In this document: positions 1 to 8,664 of the stretch, in pieces | Layout of the letters: each line of letters opens with the position of its first letter | How positions within the stretch are numbered: the stretch's first letter is position 1 | NCBI RefSeq assembly: GCF_001591145.1 | Contig: NZ_BCUF01000026.1 | Coordinates: 1-64,000 of the forward strand | Length of the DNA: 64,000 bases | DNA from: Vibrio harveyi NBRC 15634 = ATCC 14126 = KCTC 12724 | Lineage (GTDB): Bacteria; Pseudomonadota; Gammaproteobacteria; Enterobacterales; Vibrionaceae | Direction of reading: 5' to 3' | The notes under the pieces: model-generated | The model's database searches: none | The model's input: the letters and a program-made list of their open reading frames with translations, nothing else | Told to the model about the DNA's origin: nothing | Program-made: the position numbers and the translations under genes

Positions 1-89
1 TTGTTTGAGTGTTTTTTATTCTAAAAGGCGAGTTTTTGCTACTCTTCCCTCCAGATATCCCGATTATTAACGCTTTATAAGGAGTAAAG

Positions 90-644
90 ATGGGTTCTAT
101 TAGAAGTTATAAAGGTATTCGACCTCAACTAGGCAAGCGCGTATATGTCGACTCAACTTCTGTTCTTGTCGGTGATATCCAAATTGGTGACGACTCGAGT
201 GTTTGGCCATTAGTTGCAGCTCGTGGTGATGTGAACCATATCCACATTGGTGCTCGAACCAATATTCAAGATGGTAGCGTACTGCATGTAACCCATAAAA
301 ATACTGAGAATCCCAACGGCTATCCGCTAATCATTGGTAATGATGTCACTATTGGTCATAAAGTCATGTTGCACGGCTGCGAAATCCACGATCGTGTATT
401 GGTTGGTATGGGAGCGATCGTTTTAGATAACGTTGTTGTCGAATCAGACGTAATGATAGGCGCTGGAAGTTTAGTCCCACCGGGGAAAAGGTTGGAAAGC
501 GGCTATTTATATGTTGGTAGTCCAGTAAAACAAGCTCGCCCCTTATCAGAGAATGAACGAGCTTTCTTACAAAAGTCTGCCAATAACTATGTACAGAATA
601 AAAATGACTACATAAACGAAGTAGAAGACGTCAACGACGAATGA
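90..644 (+). CDS. yrdA: gamma carbonic anhydrase family protein (YrdA-like)
   Basis: The 184-residue protein is a left-handed beta-helix of hexapeptide repeats of the gamma-carbonic anhydrase/YrdA family. Three histidines sit where the family binds metal: His66 after the NIQDGSV stretch, and His90 and His95 in GHKVMLH. Proteins of this family are cytosolic trimers; many bind zinc, but carbonic anhydrase activity is often not demonstrated, so the enzymatic role is inferred. The ATG has a good ribosome binding site (AAGGAG, about 79-84). Downstream, yrdB and aroE face it on the other strand, the same neighbourhood as in E. coli. The 89 bases before it show no gene. Confidence 0.9.
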   Translation: MGSIRSYKGIRPQLGKRVYVDSTSVLVGDIQIGDDSSVWPLVAARGDVNHIHIGARTNIQDGSVLHVTHKNTENPNGYPLIIGNDVTIGHKVMLHGCEIHDRVLVGMGAIVLDNVVVESDVMIGAGSLVPPGKRLESGYLYVGSPVKQARPLSENERAFLQKSANNYVQNKNDYINEVEDVNDE

Positions 645-664
645 TGTAGTTGGTTAGCAATAAG

Positions 665-928
665 CTAATCGATGATGATATTGCCTTCTTCATTGAAGGC
701 TTCATCTTCAATTAGCTCTTCCGCGATTTCTTCTATGTCGAATCGATAGTCAATAAATACTTTAATTGCCGCTTGTTCAGTTTCAACCAGGGAGCCACCA
801 AGCTTTTCTAGCTTCTGCTTTGTTACATAGCATTCAATCAGAGCTCCTGATTGCTGCGCGGTAAAGTTTACCGCTTGTAATGTTTTATCCCATGATTGCA
901 TATCTGGGAATAAGATGGACTGATTCAT
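665..928 (-). CDS. yrdB: DUF1488 family protein (YrdB-like)
   Basis: A small 87-residue acidic cytosolic protein of the DUF1488 family, which includes E. coli YrdB. It has no signal peptide or membrane segment. It starts three bases after the aroE stop codon on the same strand, so the two are almost certainly co-transcribed, as in other gammaproteobacteria. The C-terminus is strongly acidic and ends in IIID. No biochemical function is established for the family. Identification rests on sequence character and conserved position beside aroE and yrdA. Confidence 0.85.
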   Translation of the reverse strand: MNQSILFPDMQSWDKTLQAVNFTAQQSGALIECYVTKQKLEKLGGSLVETEQAAIKVFIDYRFDIEEIAEELIEDEAFNEEGNIIID

Positions 929-931
929 CGT

Positions 932-1765
932 TTACTGACCTTCAAGGTTCTTTCTTAATTCTCTAAGGATTTGTTTTGCGCCAGGGCGTAAACCACGCCA
1001 CAGCATAAAGCTTTCCGCAGCTTGTCCCACTAGCATTCCAAGACCATCATAAGCATGAGCGGCACCACTTTCTTTTGCCCATAAGTTAAAACTGGTCGTC
1101 CCTTGCCCGTAAATCATGTCGTAGCTCGTACTGTTAGCTGCAAAGATAGAAGAGGAGATAGCCGGCAGCTCACCGCTTAGGGAAGCAGACGTGGAGTTAA
1201 TAATCACGTCGAACTCATCACTAATATCATCCATCTCTTTGGCAATGATAGAGCCATGTGCAATAAACAACTCCGCAAGCTCCTGCGCTTTGCTGAAGGT
1301 TCGATTAGTAATGGTTAAAGAACTAGGCTTTTGATCAAGAAGCGGCTTGATCACTCCACGAGCGGCACCGCCAGCGCCAATGATCAGGATCCGCGCACCT
1401 TCTAACACAACTTGATGTTGAAGTAGGTCTTGAACCAAACCTGCTCCATCGGTGTTATCGCCAATGATCTCACCATCATCTAACTTCTTGAGCGTATTGA
1501 CTGCCCCGGCTAGCTGAGCACGTTCGGTCAGTCTACTAGCAAATTGATAAGCATCTTCTTTAAATGGCATGGTGATGTTGCACCCCTTGCCTCCTTCAGC
1601 AAAGAACAGCTTCGCTGCGTCAATAAAACCATCTACAGGAGCACTTTCTGCGGTATACACCAAAGATTGATTGGTTTGACGAGCAAACAAGGTGTGAATG
1701 AATGGCGACTTGCTGTGTCCAATAGGATTACCAAACACGGCATAGCGATCAATTTGCTGAGTCAT
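932..1765 (-). CDS. aroE: shikimate dehydrogenase
   Basis: Converts 3-dehydroshikimate to shikimate with NADPH in aromatic amino acid synthesis. The substrate-binding N-terminus has NPIGHSKSP near residues 13-21 and NITMPFKEDA with the catalytic lysine. The NADP-binding half has GAGGAARGV and the NRTFSKA loop, and the C-terminus has GLGMLVGQAAESF. At 277 residues it is full length. It is followed after 3 bases by yrdB. A strong terminator lies between the hemF end and this gene, so aroE-yrdB should have its own promoter in the roughly 100-base gap. Confidence 0.97.
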   Translation of the reverse strand: MTQQIDRYAVFGNPIGHSKSPFIHTLFARQTNQSLVYTAESAPVDGFIDAAKLFFAEGGKGCNITMPFKEDAYQFASRLTERAQLAGAVNTLKKLDDGEIIGDNTDGAGLVQDLLQHQVVLEGARILIIGAGGAARGVIKPLLDQKPSSLTITNRTFSKAQELAELFIAHGSIIAKEMDDISDEFDVIINSTSASLSGELPAISSSIFAANSTSYDMIYGQGTTSFNLWAKESGAAHAYDGLGMLVGQAAESFMLWRGLRPGAKQILRELRKNLEGQ

Positions 1766-1794
1766 TTCCTTACCTTTATTCCTTACCTACTATA

Positions 1795-1831
1795 GAGAAA
1801 AAACAGGGTCATCTGATTACAGATGACCCTA
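1795..1831 (-). terminator. intrinsic terminator of tsaC-hemF
   Basis: An 11-bp perfect stem (AGGGTCATCTG at 1805-1815, CAGATGACCCT at 1820-1830) with a 4-base loop. On the minus strand it is followed by a run of Ts (complement of 1797-1803). It ends the hemF transcript and separates it from aroE. Confidence 0.85.
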
Positions 1832-1867
1832 TCACTATCTATCTATATAGAAAAGGAGATTCAACGC

Positions 1868-2785
1868 TCACCACTCTCGTGGCGTTAAGTATCGCTCGTA
1901 AAGTTCAGCCTCTGGAGAACCAGGTTGTGGCTCATAGCTGTATTCCCAACGCGCAAGTGGTGGCATCGACATAAGAATTGACTCTGTACGACCGCCACTT
2001 TGCAGACCAAATAGAGTTCCACGATCATACACTAGGTTGAATTCAACGTAGCGACCACGACGGTAAAGTTGGAATTCACGCTCACGCTCACTGAATTCAA
2101 TTTCTTTACGACGAGACACAATCGGTAGGTAAGCTTGGCAGTATCCTTCACCAACCGCCTTGATGTAATCAAAACACTTGTCGAATTCCCACTGGTTTAG
2201 GTCATCAAAGAACAAACCACCAACACCACGAGTTTCATTTCGATGCGGTAGGAAGAAATACTTATCACACCAAGCTTTATGCTCTGCATAGACATCATCA
2301 CCGAAAGGTGCACAAAGTTGTTTTGCGGTTTCATGCCATGATTGGCAATCTTCTTCGAATGGATAGAAAGGTGTTAGATCAAAACCACCACCAAACCACC
2401 AGATAGGCTCTTCACCCTCTTTCTCTGCGATAAAGAAGCGTACGTTAGCGTGAGAAGTCGGTACATATGGGTTGTGAGGATGGATAACCAAAGAAACACC
2501 CATCGCTTCAAAGCGGCGACCAGCTAACTCTGGACGATGCGCCGTGGCTGATGCTGGCATCTCATTACCTTCGACATGAGAGAAATTCACTCCCCCTTGC
2601 TCAAAAACGTCACCATCACGCAAAACACGGGTACGACCACCACCACCAAGGCGCTCCCCTTTTTCACGTTGCCATGCGTCTTCAACAAAGACGGCCTTTC
2701 CATCTTCTTGTTCTAACTGCTGACAAATGGAATCCTGAAGTGACATCAGGAACTGTTTTACGGCGTGCTTATCGATTGCTGACAT
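1868..2785 (-). CDS. hemF: oxygen-dependent coproporphyrinogen-III oxidase
   Basis: Aerobic haem synthesis enzyme that oxidatively decarboxylates coproporphyrinogen III to protoporphyrinogen IX in the cytosol. The 305-residue length is typical, and the sequence is full of family blocks: GGGGRTRVL, HPHNPYVPTSHANVRFF, WWFGGGFDLTPFYP, HRNETRGVGGLFFDD and the C-terminal QSGGRTESILMSMPP. It lies 34 bases after tsaC on the same strand with no terminator between, so tsaC-hemF look like one transcript. The order tsaC-hemF-aroE is common in gammaproteobacteria. Confidence 0.97.
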   Translation of the reverse strand: MSAIDKHAVKQFLMSLQDSICQQLEQEDGKAVFVEDAWQREKGERLGGGGRTRVLRDGDVFEQGGVNFSHVEGNEMPASATAHRPELAGRRFEAMGVSLVIHPHNPYVPTSHANVRFFIAEKEGEEPIWWFGGGFDLTPFYPFEEDCQSWHETAKQLCAPFGDDVYAEHKAWCDKYFFLPHRNETRGVGGLFFDDLNQWEFDKCFDYIKAVGEGYCQAYLPIVSRRKEIEFSEREREFQLYRRGRYVEFNLVYDRGTLFGLQSGGRTESILMSMPPLARWEYSYEPQPGSPEAELYERYLTPREW

Positions 2786-2819
2786 ACGTGTAGTACCTAT
2801 TGATTGCTGACTAGCAGGG

Positions 2820-3377
2820 TTAGCCCTGTCTTAATATTTGCGAGGTTTTAGCATCACGAATTTCACTAGGCTTGTCACGACCGCTGGTTTCACCACATAA
2901 GATCGCCACAAGCCGGTCACCCAATTGTTGCTCTACTTCTTCAGTCGTCATACAAGGAGGCTGACCAGTGAGGTTCGCGCTGGTAGAGGTTAGCGGCTTT
3001 CCGAAAGCATTACACATCTTTTGTACCAAAGGATGATCCGTCACACGCACTGCAATCGAATCAAATTGCCCCGATACCCAATGAGAAACTTTGTCACTCG
3101 CAGGCATAATCCAAGTGTATGGACCAGGCCACGTTGCGTGTACTTTATCTAACTGCTCTTGAGTCAACTGAGATTCATCAACATAAGGCAAAAGCTGTTC
3201 ATAGTTTGCCGCAATTAAGATTAATCCTTTCTCAACAGGGCGTTGTTTTAGCTCTAGCAATTTTTGAATCGCTTCTGGGTTATCTGGGTCACAGCCAACA
3301 CCAAACACCCCCTCTGTTGGGTAGGCAATCACTTCGCCTTTTTGTAGTGCTTCTAGCACCTGTTCAAAGTTCTCCAC
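2820..3377 (-). CDS. tsaC: threonylcarbamoyl-AMP synthase (TsaC/YrdC)
   Basis: Makes threonylcarbamoyl-adenylate from threonine, bicarbonate and ATP, the first step of the t6A37 modification of ANN-decoding tRNAs. At 185 residues it is the short YrdC-only form with no Sua5 extension. Visible blocks are IAYPTEGVFGVGCD near the N-terminus, LKQRPVEKGLI, WPGPYTWIMP and PLTSTSANLTGQPP. It reads divergently from purE, and the PurR-controlled purE promoter lies in the shared 199-base gap. hemF follows on the same strand. Confidence 0.96.
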   Translation of the reverse strand: MENFEQVLEALQKGEVIAYPTEGVFGVGCDPDNPEAIQKLLELKQRPVEKGLILIAANYEQLLPYVDESQLTQEQLDKVHATWPGPYTWIMPASDKVSHWVSGQFDSIAVRVTDHPLVQKMCNAFGKPLTSTSANLTGQPPCMTTEEVEQQLGDRLVAILCGETSGRDKPSEIRDAKTSQILRQG

Positions 3378-3488
3378 CGATACTTCCTGATAATCTTGTC
3401 TGTTGTGTTTGTACTAAGTGTACAAATATTCATTCTCAGAGACTAAAGCAATTTGTTTATAAAATGTATCAATCGTATTCACAAACGC

Positions 3489-3526
3489 ACGCAAACGTTT
3501 GCTTGAGGTGAAAATCCCCGTATAAT
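3489..3526 (+). promoter_or_regulatory. purEK promoter with PurR operator
   Basis: ACGCAAACGTTTGCTT (3489-3504) matches the PurR operator consensus ACGCAAACGTTTGCGT except near the last positions. It overlaps a sigma-70-like promoter: TTGCTT (3499-3504), 16-base spacer, perfect TATAAT (3521-3526). A purine-bound repressor here would block the promoter directly, which fits the purEK genes that follow. Confidence 0.88.
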
Positions 3527-3576
3527 GCGCACAAATTTATCAGCTCACCTAATTTTGCAGCTTGAAGGAGTTTGAG

Positions 3577-4062
3577 ATGAAAGTCGGTATCATCATGGGT
3601 TCTAAATCAGATTGGCCAACCATGAAACTAGCAGCGGACATGCTGGATCAATTTGGCGTGTCTTACGAAACAAAGGTGGTGTCAGCTCACCGTACTCCTC
3701 AATTGTTGGCTGATTACGCAAGCAGTGCTAAAGAACGTGGCATTAAAGTCATCATCGCAGGTGCGGGCGGTGCTGCCCACCTACCAGGCATGGCGGCGGC
3801 GTTTACCAGCGTACCTGTACTTGGTGTTCCCGTTCAGTCTCGCGCACTGAAAGGCATGGACTCACTACTTTCTATCGTACAGATGCCAAAAGGTATTGCG
3901 GTTGGTACATTAGCTATTGGCGAAGCAGGCGCAGCAAACGCTGGTATCCTAGCCGCTCAAATCCTTGGTACACATGATGAAGCGATCATGGCAAAAGTCG
4001 AAGCGTTCCGTAACGAACAAACGGAAACCGTATTGGCGAACCCAAACCCTGCTGAGGATTAA
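3577..4062 (+). CDS. purE: N5-carboxyaminoimidazole ribonucleotide mutase
   Basis: Moves the carboxyl group of N5-CAIR to C4 to give CAIR in purine synthesis. The protein has 161 residues and the class I PurE motifs MGSKSDWPTMK, SAHRTP and AGAGGAAHLPGM. I take ATG 3577 because GAAGGAG (3564-3570) is a ribosome binding site at ideal distance. A TTG at 3562 in the same frame would overlap that site and add five residues not normal for the family. purK starts 4 bases after the stop codon. Confidence 0.97.
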   Translation: MKVGIIMGSKSDWPTMKLAADMLDQFGVSYETKVVSAHRTPQLLADYASSAKERGIKVIIAGAGGAAHLPGMAAAFTSVPVLGVPVQSRALKGMDSLLSIVQMPKGIAVGTLAIGEAGAANAGILAAQILGTHDEAIMAKVEAFRNEQTETVLANPNPAED

Positions 4063-4066
4063 TCAG

Positions 4067-5200
4067 ATGCATGTACTGGTTCTTGGTGCGGGTCAGTTAG
4101 CTCGTATGATGTCTCTGGCTGGTGCGCCACTGAATATTCAAATTTCAGCTTACGATGTGGGCAGTGGTAATATCGTTCATCCACTGACTCAACATGTACT
4201 AGGCAACGGCTTAGAAAATGCGATCGAACAAGTTGATGTAATCACTGCTGAGTTCGAGCATATCCCGCATGACGTGCTTGATATTTGCGAAGCGAGCGGT
4301 AAGTTCTTACCAAGTACACAAGCTATCAAAGCAGGCGGTGATCGCCGCATTGAAAAGGCATTACTTGATGATGCTGGCGTACGTAATGCGAAATACTATG
4401 TGATCAAAACTCGTGAAGATTTTGACCGCGCAATTGAACACGTCGGCATGCCAATGGTTCTGAAAAGTGCATTGGGCGGTTACGATGGAAAAGGTCAGTG
4501 GCGTTTAAAAGAACCTTCTCAGATCGACATAATTTGGACAGAAATGGTGGAATGCATTGCTTCAACACCAACTCAAGCCATTGTTGCTGAGGAGTTTGTT
4601 CCTTTTAACCGTGAAGTTTCACTGATTGGTGCTCGCAGTAACGATGGCAGTATTGAAGTTTACCCTCTCGCAGAAAACATCCACACAAATGGTGTATTAA
4701 GCCTCTCAACAGCAATTGATGCTCCAGAGTTGCAAGAACAAGCAAAAGAGATGTTCACGGCCGTCGCCAATAGTTTGAATTACGTTGGCGTGCTAGCCCT
4801 GGAGTTCTTCGACGTTGACGGCAAGTTGCTGGTTAACGAAATCGCACCACGCGTACACAACTCAGGTCACTGGACTCAGCAGGGTGCAGAAACTTGTCAG
4901 TTTGAGAACCACCTACGCGCTGTGTGTGGTATGCCTTTAGGTAGTACTAAGCTCGTTCGCGAGACCTCGATGATCAATATTCTCGGTGAAGATACCTTGC
5001 CAGATGCGCTACTCGCGATGAATGGTTGCCATATTCATTGGTATGGCAAAGAGAAACGAGAAGGTCGTAAGATGGGTCACATCAACGTATGCGGTGATTA
5101 CACTGGTGAGTTGAATCGTAGGTTGTGTGCATTAACAAACGTGCTTGATGAAGAAACCTTCCCAGCAGTTCATGAATTTGCCAAACAGTGGCAAGCATAG
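4067..5200 (+). CDS. purK: 5-(carboxyamino)imidazole ribonucleotide synthase
   Basis: ATP-grasp enzyme that carboxylates AIR to N5-CAIR, the substrate of PurE. The protein has 377 residues from ATG 4067 and begins MHVLVLGAGQLARMM, the usual PurK N-terminus; the reading frame is open further upstream, but that part lies inside purE. ATP-grasp blocks visible are KSALGGYDGKGQW, EEFVPFNREVS, and the C-terminal ALEFFDVDGKLLVNEIAPRVHNSGHWT. It is translationally close to purE and ends just before a bidirectional terminator. Confidence 0.97.
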   Translation: MHVLVLGAGQLARMMSLAGAPLNIQISAYDVGSGNIVHPLTQHVLGNGLENAIEQVDVITAEFEHIPHDVLDICEASGKFLPSTQAIKAGGDRRIEKALLDDAGVRNAKYYVIKTREDFDRAIEHVGMPMVLKSALGGYDGKGQWRLKEPSQIDIIWTEMVECIASTPTQAIVAEEFVPFNREVSLIGARSNDGSIEVYPLAENIHTNGVLSLSTAIDAPELQEQAKEMFTAVANSLNYVGVLALEFFDVDGKLLVNEIAPRVHNSGHWTQQGAETCQFENHLRAVCGMPLGSTKLVRETSMINILGEDTLPDALLAMNGCHIHWYGKEKREGRKMGHINVCGDYTGELNRRLCALTNVLDEETFPAVHEFAKQWQA

Positions 5201-5221
5201 AAAAGTTGATAAATAGACAAC

Positions 5222-5248
5222 AAAGGGTCGCATGATGCGACCCTTTTT
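5222..5248 (+). terminator. purEK terminator, probably bidirectional
   Basis: Hairpin AAAGGGTCGC-atga-type loop-GCGACCCTTT followed by T residues, 22 bases after purK. On the other strand it is preceded by a matching A-run, so it may also end the converging yrdD transcript. Confidence 0.88.
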
Positions 5249-5263
5249 AATTTTGCCTGAGAT

Positions 5264-5839
5264 TTATTGTGATTGTGTATGCTGGCACTTGCGACTTGCA
5301 CATTGCAACTTAACCCCGCTGGCGAGTTTCTTTTCTACCAACAAGGTAAACCCGCATTCCTCACAGCGACCTCTTACAGGTGGTAAGTTTACCGCAAACT
5401 TGCACTTCGGATAGTTATCACACGCGTAGAATGTCTTACCAAACCGGGTCTTACGTTCAACTAAATGCCCTTTACCACACTCAGGGCAAGCGTATAGCTC
5501 TTTCGATTCTTGCTCGGGTTCGGGCTGATTGATTGATTCGATATGATGACAAGTTGGGTAATGACTACAGCCAACGAACATGCCGTATCGCCCTTGTCGG
5601 AGCACCAACTCATTGCCACAGTCAGGGCAAGGCACACCTAACTCTTTTACGATGTGGCCATCATTACTGTGCAACGGCTTGATATAGTCGCAGCTTGGGT
5701 ATTGGCTACAACCAAGAAAAGGACCATGTTTGCCATGTTTCAGCCTGACTTCCCCACCACATTTAGGGCACGGCTCTCTCTCAAGCGCATGCTCGTGTGC
5801 CGAGAAAAGGTTGTGATCGATTTTACTACTCATACTCAC
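5264..5839 (-). CDS. yrdD: topoisomerase-type C4 zinc-ribbon protein (YrdD-like)
   Basis: A 191-residue protein made of four tandem C4 zinc ribbons, each like those at the C-terminus of topoisomerase I: CPKCGG...GCSQYPSC, CPDCGN...GCSHYPTC, CPECGK...CDNYPKC and a more divergent CEECGF...CASRKC. There is no topoisomerase catalytic domain, so it is a stand-alone nucleic-acid-binding candidate. It begins the minus-strand group yrdD, smg, dprA, LysM in genomic order (last in transcription). Its precise function is unknown. Confidence 0.9.
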   Translation of the reverse strand: MSMSSKIDHNLFSAHEHALEREPCPKCGGEVRLKHGKHGPFLGCSQYPSCDYIKPLHSNDGHIVKELGVPCPDCGNELVLRQGRYGMFVGCSHYPTCHHIESINQPEPEQESKELYACPECGKGHLVERKTRFGKTFYACDNYPKCKFAVNLPPVRGRCEECGFTLLVEKKLASGVKLQCASRKCQHTQSQ

Positions 5840-5856
5840 CGTTAAAGCAGAAGATA

Positions 5857-6336
5857 TTAGTGAAGAATACCCTGTTCCTTGGTGTACAGCAGCTCTTCCA
5901 TCAGCGTGTAGGCATTTTCGTTGCCAGGGACATTAAACAGAACCATAAGAATGATCCACTTAAGGTCTTCAAGCTCAAATTCATTGGTTTCTAGCCCCAT
6001 TACACGATCGATAACCATCTCACGTGTTTCTGTGGTTAGAACATTAATTTGCTCTAAGAACAGCAGAAAACCACGACATTCAAGATCTAAGCGCTGCATC
6101 TCTGATGCCGTATAGATACGTGTCGATGCCGATGCTATGCAAGTTGAAATCGCTGAATGCTCATCACTTTGTTGCAATGCTGCCAGCTCTTCTAACCAGA
6201 CAAGGGCTTTGTAGATGTCTTTTTGCTGGAAGCCTGCACGAAGCAATTCATCTTCCAACTCGTCTTGTTCGACCTGTAACTCTGCATCGCTATGGATGTA
6301 GGTTTCGAATAGATACATAAGTATATCCATCATCAT
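5857..6336 (-). CDS. smg: Smg family protein (DUF494)
   Basis: A 159-residue acidic helical protein of the Smg/DUF494 family, recognised by the MMDILMYLFETYIH start and the ELEDLKWIILMVLFN block near the C-terminus. The family is conserved beside dprA (smf) in gammaproteobacteria, as here: it begins 2 bases after the dprA stop codon and yrdD follows after 17 bases. No signal peptide or membrane segment. Its biochemical role is not established. Confidence 0.93.
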   Translation of the reverse strand: MMMDILMYLFETYIHSDAELQVEQDELEDELLRAGFQQKDIYKALVWLEELAALQQSDEHSAISTCIASASTRIYTASEMQRLDLECRGFLLFLEQINVLTTETREMVIDRVMGLETNEFELEDLKWIILMVLFNVPGNENAYTLMEELLYTKEQGILH

Positions 6337-6338
6337 AG

Positions 6339-7448
6339 CTAGCCCCTCCCCTTTCGAATATAGCCACCGGATACTGCAACAACATGCCCTGAAAGCTCAA
6401 GCTCTAAGAGCTGCATCATGACTTCTTGGACAGGTATATTGGTCCTGCTTGCAAGAATATCAACTGGTGTAGCCTCATTTCCTACGTTAGCTAACAGCTG
6501 AGGAAATGGCAATTCTTCTTCATCAATTGGCGTAGAAAATAAATCCAAGCTCTGATTAATAGACCAGTCGAGCAAAGACTGTATTTCATTCAACACCTCT
6601 TGAGTGTTTTGTACGAGACAAGCCCCATTACGAATCAACTGATTACCACCGCTGGCATTGGGAGCATTAATCGAAGCTGGTATAGCGAAAACTTCACGGT
6701 CTTGCTCAAGAGCGTAGCGAGCGGTGATTAATGAGCCACTCTTTTCTGCTGCTTCGACAACCAACACGCCAAGCGACAAACCACTAATGATTCGATTACG
6801 TCGTGGGAAGTTTTCTGCTCGAGGTTTTGCATCTGGGCGAAACTCAGAGACTAACGCACCGTTTTCCATCACTCGCCGCGCTAAACCTCGGTGACGGGCT
6901 GGATAAACTTGCTCTAACCCTGAACCCAATACCGCAATGGTTTTACCGTCCGCTTGCAAAGCACCATCATGAGCGTGTCCATCGATACCCAAAGCCAAAC
7001 CACTGGTAACAATCAGATCATGTTTCACCAAATCTGCAGCGAACTGACGTGCGTGTTGAAGCCCATCAACACTAGCATTACGGCTGCCGACCATGGCAAT
7101 TTGAGGTTGAGACAAACAACTCGCTTCTCCCTTTATAAATAGTAAAGGAGGTGGAGCGACCGTTTGTTTGAGAAGTGGGGGATACAGAGTATCCGCCAAA
7201 GTAACAATATGATGATGAGATGAGGCGCTAGCCCAAGTAAGACAAGCGTCGACTTCTTTATCGACCTCAGACCATGCTTGCAGTTGCTTCGTGGTAAAAC
7301 CCAAAAGCTGAAGCTGCTCAGTTGAGTATCCGACAATATTGCTTGGCGTATCTTTACTCAGCAGCTTATTCATCTTCACCCCGCCAATGCCTGGCAAGCA
7401 GCTCAGCTTTAACCAGGCGGCGAGGTCAGTATCATTGCGTAGTTTCAT
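6339..7448 (-). CDS. dprA: DNA processing protein DprA (Smf)
   Basis: Binds incoming single-stranded DNA during natural transformation and loads RecA. The 369-residue protein has an N-terminal SAM/HhH-like region (SCLPGIGGVKMNKLL), the Rossmann-like core with AMVGSRNASVDGL, GLALGIDGHAHDGAL, AVLGSGLEQVYPARH and FPRRNRIISGLS, and a C-terminal winged-helix (DML1-like) region after residue 300. Its start overlaps the end of the upstream LysM gene by 17 bases, so the two are co-transcribed and probably translationally coupled. comM at 23.9-25.5 kb is another competence gene in the window. Confidence 0.96.
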   Translation of the reverse strand: MKLRNDTDLAAWLKLSCLPGIGGVKMNKLLSKDTPSNIVGYSTEQLQLLGFTTKQLQAWSEVDKEVDACLTWASASSHHHIVTLADTLYPPLLKQTVAPPPLLFIKGEASCLSQPQIAMVGSRNASVDGLQHARQFAADLVKHDLIVTSGLALGIDGHAHDGALQADGKTIAVLGSGLEQVYPARHRGLARRVMENGALVSEFRPDAKPRAENFPRRNRIISGLSLGVLVVEAAEKSGSLITARYALEQDREVFAIPASINAPNASGGNQLIRNGACLVQNTQEVLNEIQSLLDWSINQSLDLFSTPIDEEELPFPQLLANVGNEATPVDILASRTNIPVQEVMMQLLELELSGHVVAVSGGYIRKGRG

Positions 7449-8526
7449 TCGTGGTCGATTCCTCAGCCAGAGGAGAAACCACTGATACCTCTTTATTGAT
7501 TGGCTTAGTGCTATTGGTAATCAGTGCAAGACTGAAATATTCATAAGGACGAATGACCAGCAGTTCACCAACCTTACTTTGCGGCAAGGTGATCTTAGAG
7601 TCGAGTAAGCCACTGTCTTTCACAAAACCATCGCCACCTTTGAAAACCGGGTGCGCATCTTCTTTAAGATCAAACACACTGCCTTGGCGAAGTTGATCGG
7701 ATGTTCCTTTATCAATCACAACCACTTGATTGGTTGAGCTAAATCGAATGCCCTCAATATTACCCAGCAATACTGCAGAACTGCCTTTTGGTGATGGCTG
7801 TGGGTAAAAGGTCGTCGTGAAATCACCATTTTCTAATGTTTGGACCGGCAAAGCGATATCGTTACGAATAATCTCTTGCAGTTGAGTGGTGATCTTTAAT
7901 CCTGAGTACTCACTTGATGCCTCGATAAGTTCCCCTTTTGCAATCAAACGTAAAGCGGTAATTTGCTTAGATACGTCTTCACGGGAAAATGTTTCGACTG
8001 GACGATAGATAGCCCAACCTGTCGCCGTTTGTTCACCACTAATATACAGGGTGTCCTCAGCAGTCAGATATTTACTGCCTTTGCTACTACCCATCACTTT
8101 AGCCGCGCTTTCTAGCGTTTCATCGTCCACCAAACGGTCCGACTTGAGGTAAGGCATAACCAAACCTTCAGCAACGGTTGGCACCGCTTTCTTTTCCGTG
8201 ATACGAGCTTTAGGGCTGAGCTTTTTCACCGCTTTTAAGCTCAATACTGGTTGACCATTAATCCATACTAGCGACAACTTGTCTCCGGGATAAATAAGGT
8301 GCGGATTATCGATCTCTGGATTGACCTGCCACAAACGAGGCCACAACCATGGGCTATCCAGATACATTGCTGAAATATCCCAAAGCGTGTCACCTTTGAC
8401 CACAACATAAGTTTTAGGTGCGTCATCTTTGACGGTAAGCGGTTGGGAGTCCGTGTTTGCTACGGCATTGAAAGAGAAAAGTAACGGCAACGTAATGCGA
8501 GAAACGTTGCGGAAAATTCGATTCAT
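7432..8526 (-). CDS. LysM peptidoglycan-binding domain protein
   Basis: A 364-residue secreted protein. From ATG 8526 it begins MNRIFRNVSRITLPLLFSFNAVA, a clear signal peptide; the AAGGACGAGG ribosome binding site supports this start over an in-frame ATG nine codons upstream. A single LysM domain follows (YVVVKGDTLWDISAMYLDSPWLWPRLWQVN, DNPHLIYPGDKL), so it should bind peptidoglycan in the periplasm. The remaining roughly 260 residues match no domain I recognise. Genes of this type are regularly found next to dprA in gammaproteobacteria. It reads divergently from def. Confidence 0.9.
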   Translation of the reverse strand: MNRIFRNVSRITLPLLFSFNAVANTDSQPLTVKDDAPKTYVVVKGDTLWDISAMYLDSPWLWPRLWQVNPEIDNPHLIYPGDKLSLVWINGQPVLSLKAVKKLSPKARITEKKAVPTVAEGLVMPYLKSDRLVDDETLESAAKVMGSSKGSKYLTAEDTLYISGEQTATGWAIYRPVETFSREDVSKQITALRLIAKGELIEASSEYSGLKITTQLQEIIRNDIALPVQTLENGDFTTTFYPQPSPKGSSAVLLGNIEGIRFSSTNQVVVIDKGTSDQLRQGSVFDLKEDAHPVFKGGDGFVKDSGLLDSKITLPQSKVGELLVIRPYEYFSLALITNSTKPINKEVSVVSPLAEESTTNETTQ

Positions 8527-8664
8527 GACCCTCGTCCTTGGTCTGTTAGGCAACTACCAGAATGGAAATTGGTATAAGGATGCTGTCATTTAGGTCATAA
8601 AATGTCTAGAATTGAGCCAACAAGGTTTGTGCTGTTACGGCACAGTTCAATATTTCGAGTGAAT

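Noticed and set aside
1..89. Possible rRNA operon end or tRNA at the left edge
   Set aside because: No rRNA or tRNA sequence or cloverleaf is visible in these 89 bases.
1544..1795. 83-codon plus-strand frame opposite the aroE start
   Set aside because: Antisense shadow of aroE with no start signal or recognisable protein.
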